A DNA stretch of 64,000 nucleotides. Source: Eggerthella sinensis (lineage in GTDB: Bacteria > Actinomycetota > Coriobacteriia > Coriobacteriales > Eggerthellaceae). This document shows, piece after piece, positions 60,160 to 64,000 of this stretch. Each line of letters begins with the position of its first letter. Position 1 is the first letter of the stretch. The notes beneath the pieces are model-generated. The model saw only the letters and a list, made by a program, of their open reading frames with translations. It searched no databases and was not told the origin of the DNA. The stretch lies in assembly GCF_003339815.1 (NCBI RefSeq), contig NZ_PPTT01000006.1, positions 62,001-126,000 of the forward strand, written 5' to 3'. Both the position numbers and the translations under genes were made by a program.

Positions 60160-60319
60160 GTCCGCGTCCCGCCCGCCGTGCGCCGTGCGCCGTGCGCGCA
60201 CGTGCTATTCGCGTCTTCGTCATGCTTCAATCCACATGGGGGCAACAAGGCGTTGACCGGGCATTGACCGAACCCCGAATCGCATTGTGCCGGGGGCGCG
60301 GCTGTCGTAAGGTACTACC

Positions 60320-60530
60320 TGTCACCAACGGAGCCCCCTTCTCCGGCGGCGGCGAAGACCTTTTGACAACCTATCCGAGTGCCCGTCGTCTCGTCTCTCG
60401 TGTGAACCCCCCCTCTCTCTCACTCTCTCAAACCTCCGACGGGCCAAGAGCATACGCACCTTCCCCTTCTCCTCTGTGCGTACTGCATTGCCTCCCTTGG
60501 GACCCCCCATCCCAAGGGAGGTTTTATTTT
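60320..60530 (+). ncRNA. candidate C-rich small RNA
   Basis: 575 bases without a gene end in a strong terminator belonging to no coding sequence. Upstream are four stems each exposing pyrimidine: CGGAG/CTCCG with loop CCCCCTT (60329-60345); GCCCGTCG/CGACGGGC (60381-60444) enclosing CCCCCCCTCTCTCTCACTC; TACGCAC/GTGCGTA (60453-60482) with a 16-base all-pyrimidine loop; and the terminator with loop CCCCCCA. Exposed C/CU tracts can pair with GGAGG ribosome sites, as in C-rich sRNAs of Firmicutes. A possible promoter is TTGTGC (60285-60290), 17 bases, TAAGGT (60308-60313). No RNA family is recognised; the 5' end is inferred. Confidence 0.55.
60491..60530 (+). terminator. terminator of the candidate small RNA
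   Basis: Perfect 12-bp stem CCTCCCTTGGGA (60491-60502) / TCCCAAGGGAGG (60510-60521), loop CCCCCCA, then TTTTATTTT. It lies 174 bases before the next gene and 363 after gpsA, whose own terminator is at 60132. Confidence 0.93.
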
Positions 60531-60703
60531 GCCCCCATCCCTCGCTCGCTGCGATCCGCGGTCCCTTCCGGTTTCATGCCGATCGGGGACGGCGGACGAT
60601 CTGCTATGCTGTGTCGAAGCGAAGAGGCGCGAAGGGACGCGGCGCATGCCGACGGCAAGCCCGCATCGCGTCATGGGAGGGAAGGCGTGGAAGGGGAGTG
60701 GCG

Positions 60704-61144
60704 ATGAAGAAGAGGTTCCTGATTGCATCCGTGCTGATCGGCGTGGTGTGCGCGCTGTGCCTGGCAGGCTGCCAGAGCGCGTCGAGCGTGCCGCCGGCGG
60801 GCTCGACGGCCGAGGCGGGCCTGCCCGACTGGGCGGACGAGGACGCGGTCAAAGCCGAGGCGCTCGAGGTCATCGAGGAGTTCGCGGACGGCGACTACGA
60901 CGCCGTCGTGGCCCGGTTCGACAACCCCGAGGTGAAGGCGGCCGACTTCGAACGGGCGGCCGCCACCATCGAGGGCGTCGGGGATTTCAGATTCTACAGC
61001 GACGTCACGTTCGCGCGCTACGAAACCGAGTCCGACGGCACGGCGGCCGTCGTGGCGCAGACCGCGGACTACGTGAACGGAAAGCTCATGTACTCGGTGG
61101 GGATCGCCGAAAGCGGCAAGCTCACGGCGTTCCGCGTCCAGTAG
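60704..61144 (+). CDS. DUF3887-like lipoprotein
   Basis: Encodes 146 residues. Lipoprotein signal peptide with lipobox CLAGC (Cys near 22), then a NTF2-like DUF3887 domain (ALEVIEEFADGDYDAVVARF). A similar domain ends the PadR-operon protein at 27624. ATG 60704 follows AAGGGGAG. Converges on the VanZ-RDD-NnrE gene 24 bases later. Role unknown. Confidence 0.8.
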   Translation: MKKRFLIASVLIGVVCALCLAGCQSASSVPPAGSTAEAGLPDWADEDAVKAEALEVIEEFADGDYDAVVARFDNPEVKAADFERAAATIEGVGDFRFYSDVTFARYETESDGTAAVVAQTADYVNGKLMYSVGIAESGKLTAFRVQ

Positions 61145-61168
61145 CGGTTCGCGTCGGCGCGCCGCCGG

Positions 61169-63166
61169 CTAATCGTCTTCCAGCTCGTCGCCGAGCGCGG
61201 CGAGGTAGGGTTTCGTGTCCACGAGGCGGGCGAGCGTCACCATGCCGGTCCACCGGTTCGTCTCGGTGGCCACGAGCCCCGGCTTGTACGCGAGCATCGT
61301 CACCGTCATGTCGGCGGCGAGGCACGGCCGCGCAGCCGCGCCCGTTTGGGCCGACAGCCCGCTCGGCACGTCGACGGCCACCGTGAAAGGGGCGTCCTTC
61401 GCCCGCATCGGCGCGCTGCGGCGCTCCCCGCGCTCATGGCGGCCGCGCTCGAGCGCGCGCTTGCGGTGCCGGCCGCGGCCCTTCCCGCGCGACCCCTCGA
61501 ACCGGCGGCGGTTCGCCGCGCGAATCCACGCGGCGTAGGGCGGGCGCACCTCGTCGCCCGCGAAGCCCGTGCCCAGGATGGCGTCCACCACGGCCTCGGC
61601 GCCGTCGATGGCGTCGATCAGCACGTCGGCGTCGGGGGCGATGAGCACGCGCAGCGGCAGGTCGCGCTCGGCCGTGTCGGCGAACACGTCGAGGGCGGTC
61701 GAGCGGGCCGGTTCGGCCTTGATGCGCTCGGCCAGGTCGGACGTGATGAGGGTGACGGGGTAGTCCTGCTCGGCCAGCGCGCGGGCGGCCACCCAGCCGT
61801 CCCCGCCGTTGTTGCCCGCGCCGGCCAGCACCACGACGGGCGCCGGATCGGGCACGTGCAGGCGCACCGTGTCGGCCACGGCCGTGCCCGCCCGCTCCAT
61901 GAGCTCGGCCAGCGGGGTTCCGTCGTCGGCGATGAGCCGCTCGAGCGCCGCCACGTCGGCCACGTCGAGCACGCACCGGCGCTCGCGCTCGCGTTCCACG
62001 CCCGCCACCGTCATGATGCGCGTGTTGCTGATCAGCCCGTTCAGCATGACGAAGGGGCGCTTGAGGCGCCACGAGCGCACGGCGCGCACCAGAAGCGAGA
62101 CGCCCCACGCGGCCATGAGCACCACCCACGCCCACACGAGCAGCGTCTGGTTGTGCGCGGCGAAGTTGACGATCGCGCCCATTTCCCCCGAGGTGGAGGG
62201 GTCGAGCCCCACCACGCCCGACAGCGCGGCGAACGGCGCCCAGATCATGAGGTACAGGAGGCCGTAGCGCGCGAGGAACTGGTACCAGTGCGCGCGCGAC
62301 GCGTCGGAGCGCACGATGCGCAGCCGCAGCAGCTTCTGCCCGAGCGTTTGGCCGTGCGTGACGACGGGCACGACGACGAAGCAGAGCAGCAGGACGGCGC
62401 GGTCGGTCCACACGCTGATCGTCTCCTGCCCGGAAAGCCCCGCCGCCGCGAGCCCGAAGCCCACGAGCATGCCGAGGAACCCGGCGATGAGCAGGTCGAG
62501 CAAAAACGACAGCGCGCGCTTCGTCACGCTCGCGCGCATGCCCGCCTCGCGCGCCTCCTCGTTCACGAGGCGGAAGTCGGGCAGCACGCGCATGGCGGGC
62601 CCCACCATCCAGAAGCCCACCATGGCGCCCAGCGTGTTCATCATGAGGTCGTCCACGTCGAACAGGCGGTACGGGTGCTCGTACAGCCCCCATAGGCCGG
62701 TGAGCTGCGTCGTCTCGAACGACAGCGTCACCAGAAAGCCGATGATGAGCGTCTGCCACCACGTGCGGCGGAAGTAGTAGCGCAGGTACATGCCCAGCGG
62801 CACGAGCAGCAGCACGTTGAAGAACGCCTCGTAGACGTAGGGGTCGCGCAGGGTGGCCAGCCAGGTGGACGGGTTGCTCGGCGAGAACGAGGTCTCGGCC
62901 AGGAACTCGTGCACGAAGTTGAACGGCACGAGCTGCGGCGTCTGCGCGTAGGGCACGATGGCCGTGCGATCCTCCGGCAGCGGCAGCAGCACGAGGAAGT
63001 AGGCGCACAGCAGGTAGAACACGAACGAGTACACCACGAGCGTGCGCAGCCACGGGATGGACCCGAACTTGCGGTACTGGTAGACCATGTAGGGGATGGT
63101 GATGACGAAGGCGATGAGGGGGAAGGACAGCGCGGCCATCACGATGTTGGAGACGTAGACGTTCAT
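61169..63166 (-). CDS. VanZ-RDD membrane protein fused to NAD(P)H-hydrate epimerase
   Basis: Encodes 665 residues. Residues 1-~185 are a VanZ-like membrane domain (LVVLLPLPEDRT-like FLVLLPLPEDRT, FFNVLLLVPLG, SFETTQL); ~209-355 an RDD-type membrane domain (RALSFLLDLLIAGF, GQTLGQKLLRLRIV); ~390-665 a YjeF_N epimerase (LAELMERAGTAVADTV, LAGAGNNGGDGWVAARALA, AVDVPSGLSAQTG), which repairs damaged NADHX. A basic 35-residue insert (~550-590, Arg/Lys/Gly-rich) interrupts the epimerase. The YjeF_C dehydratase is missing. ATG 63166 has AAAGG ~12 bases upstream. The DNA reads through all three domains in one frame. Confidence 0.85.
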   Translation of the reverse strand: MNVYVSNIVMAALSFPLIAFVITIPYMVYQYRKFGSIPWLRTLVVYSFVFYLLCAYFLVLLPLPEDRTAIVPYAQTPQLVPFNFVHEFLAETSFSPSNPSTWLATLRDPYVYEAFFNVLLLVPLGMYLRYYFRRTWWQTLIIGFLVTLSFETTQLTGLWGLYEHPYRLFDVDDLMMNTLGAMVGFWMVGPAMRVLPDFRLVNEEAREAGMRASVTKRALSFLLDLLIAGFLGMLVGFGLAAAGLSGQETISVWTDRAVLLLCFVVVPVVTHGQTLGQKLLRLRIVRSDASRAHWYQFLARYGLLYLMIWAPFAALSGVVGLDPSTSGEMGAIVNFAAHNQTLLVWAWVVLMAAWGVSLLVRAVRSWRLKRPFVMLNGLISNTRIMTVAGVERERERRCVLDVADVAALERLIADDGTPLAELMERAGTAVADTVRLHVPDPAPVVVLAGAGNNGGDGWVAARALAEQDYPVTLITSDLAERIKAEPARSTALDVFADTAERDLPLRVLIAPDADVLIDAIDGAEAVVDAILGTGFAGDEVRPPYAAWIRAANRRRFEGSRGKGRGRHRKRALERGRHERGERRSAPMRAKDAPFTVAVDVPSGLSAQTGAAARPCLAADMTVTMLAYKPGLVATETNRWTGMVTLARLVDTKPYLAALGDELEDD

Positions 63167-63245
63167 GCGGGAAAGTGCCTTTCGAGGTTCACGGGTCGGT
63201 TGAGGGTCGGACGGACGGGGCGGGCGCGGCGCGGCGGGCGGGCGC

Positions 63246-63725
63246 CTAGCGCGCGCCGTTCGCGCGCTCGCGCTCGAGGGCGAGCAGCGCGCCGCGCAGC
63301 TTGGCGTGCGCCCCGATAGGCGTGCCGCCGGCGCCCACGATGCGGTGGTCGGGCACGAGCACCGCAAGCGGGTTCTTGTGCACCGCGCTTCCCACGGCGC
63401 GGTACGAATCCGGCTTGCCGAGCAGGGCGGCCACGTCGGCGGTGGTGAGCGTCTCGCCGAAGGGGATACGCTCCAATTCGCGCCATACGGCCAGCTGGAA
63501 GGGGGTGCCGTCCGGCGCGAGGGGCACGTCGAACGTCCGGCGCTTGCCGGCGAGGTACGCGAGCAGCTGGTTCGCCGCGCGGCTTGTGAGCGCACTCGGG
63601 CGGCGTTCTCCCGGCAGGGCGACGTCGCCGAACACGACGCGGGTCACGCCGCGCTCGTCCGCGGCGATGGTGACCGGCCCGTGCGGCGTCCAGTAAACGT
63701 AATGCGTGCCAATGCGTGGTGCCAC
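63246..63725 (-). CDS. O6-alkylguanine alkyltransferase-like protein lacking the catalytic Cys
   Basis: Encodes 159 residues. It matches the Ogt/Ada-C/MGMT domain throughout: FQLAVWRELERIPFGETL, DSYRAVGSAVHKNPL with the Arg finger, and GAHAKLRGALLALER. The active-site PCHR reads PDHR (Asp126), so it cannot accept alkyl groups; alkyltransferase-like (ATL) proteins use Trp or Ala here and flag lesions for excision repair. Start is GTG 63725 with AAGAAGG upstream. On the minus strand TATAAT is at 63757-63752. The gene ends 79 bases before the fusion gene. Confidence 0.88.
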   Translation of the reverse strand: MAPRIGTHYVYWTPHGPVTIAADERGVTRVVFGDVALPGERRPSALTSRAANQLLAYLAGKRRTFDVPLAPDGTPFQLAVWRELERIPFGETLTTADVAALLGKPDSYRAVGSAVHKNPLAVLVPDHRIVGAGGTPIGAHAKLRGALLALERERANGAR

Positions 63726-63751
63726 GGCGCCTTCTTCCAGAGGGGACTATC

Positions 63752-63757
63752 ATTATA
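63752..63757 (-). promoter_or_regulatory. -10 box of the alkyltransferase-like gene
   Basis: TATAAT read on the minus strand, 27 bases before the GTG start at 63725. No clear -35 partner. Confidence 0.5.
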
Positions 63758-63895
63758 CTGTAGTGCGCCCTGTCGCGGGGAAGCGGTTGAGCCTCGCCGT
63801 CATCGTGTTGTTTTCCTCCATCGCGCCGCCGCAGGAGCGAGGGCGCGGGCGGTTTGCGTTAGAATGAGCGCAACAGCGATGAGGAAGGAAGCAGC

Positions 63896-64000
63896 ATGTT
63901 CGAATCGGTGAAGATCGCGCCGTCCATCCTGTCGGCAGATTTCATGCATCTGGGGCGCGACATCGCGCTCATCGAGGAAGCCGGCGCAGGGTACGTGCAC
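63896..64000 (+). CDS. rpe: ribulose-phosphate 3-epimerase, N-terminal fragment
   Basis: First 35 codons, running off the window: [18 protein letters not shown] is the N-terminal signature of Rpe (pentose phosphate pathway). ATG 63896 follows GAGGAAGGAAGCAGC. TAGAAT at 63861-63866 is a likely -10 box. Confidence 0.9.
   Translation, partial: MFESVKIAPSILSADFMHLGRDIALIEEAGAGYVH

Noticed and set aside
60144-60707. 187-residue plus-strand frame over the candidate RNA
   Set aside because: No start signal, Pro/Ser/Arg-rich content from C-rich tracts, and it crosses two strong terminators.

Overview
The window looks like chromosomal DNA of a Coriobacteriia actinobacterium, most likely Eggerthella or a close Eggerthellaceae relative. 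This rests on sequence character, not a database match: GC is high (roughly two thirds by eye), coding is dense with many ATGA/GTGA stop-start overlaps, there are two LuxR-type regulators with about twelve membrane segments, one of them beside a Tat-exported FAD reductase, and c-di-GMP and sensory proteins are abundant. No phage, insertion sequence or CRISPR array was seen.

Layout. 1-1839: tail of an M19 dipeptidase and an orphan membrane LuxR regulator. 8187-1836 (minus): a probable operon of ATP-grasp protein, Lit-like (DUF1461) membrane protein, gltX, polyferredoxin-like protein, Pro/Gln-rich membrane protein and PaaI-type thioesterase. 8508-9930: a SAM riboswitch, metK and a terminator. 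10200-13444: a hicAB toxin-antitoxin pair with its own promoter/operator, then priA carrying an in-frame palindromic insert. 13449-22281: D-Ala-D-Ala carboxypeptidase and a signalling block (two-sensor hybrid histidine kinase; EAL phosphodiesterase translationally coupled to a substrate-binding lipoprotein fused to a 5'-nucleotidase C-terminal domain). 22605-26333: rpoD and rlmKL. 26438-29108: YczE-like membrane protein divergent from a PadR operon. 29142-34693: divergent c-di-GMP cyclase and phosphodiesterase genes. 34805-37013: three tRNAs, a DUF6125 gene and trpS.

37219-43652: cspA, a MerR/flavin-reductase divergon, an ABC-F gene with trmL, serC and an SDR oxidoreductase. 43887-52044 is one long housekeeping run: site-2 protease, scpA, scpB, rluB, tyrA, aroA, cmk, plsC and ispH, mostly with overlapping or nearly abutting ends, closed by a terminator. 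52145-55473 is a flavin reductase divergent from a LuxR regulator. 55576-60128 is DUF512 radical-SAM protein, der, plsY and gpsA. 60129-60703 has no gene but holds a candidate C-rich small RNA ending in a strong terminator. The end carries a lipoprotein, a VanZ-RDD-NnrE fusion, an alkyltransferase homologue lacking its catalytic cysteine, and the start of rpe.

The most interesting items are the C-rich RNA, the alkyltransferase homologue with Asp at the cysteine position, the VanZ-RDD-NnrE and binding-protein/5'-nucleotidase fusions, the palindromic element inside priA, and several clear promoter/operator architectures (hicAB, MerR, PadR, SAM riboswitch).
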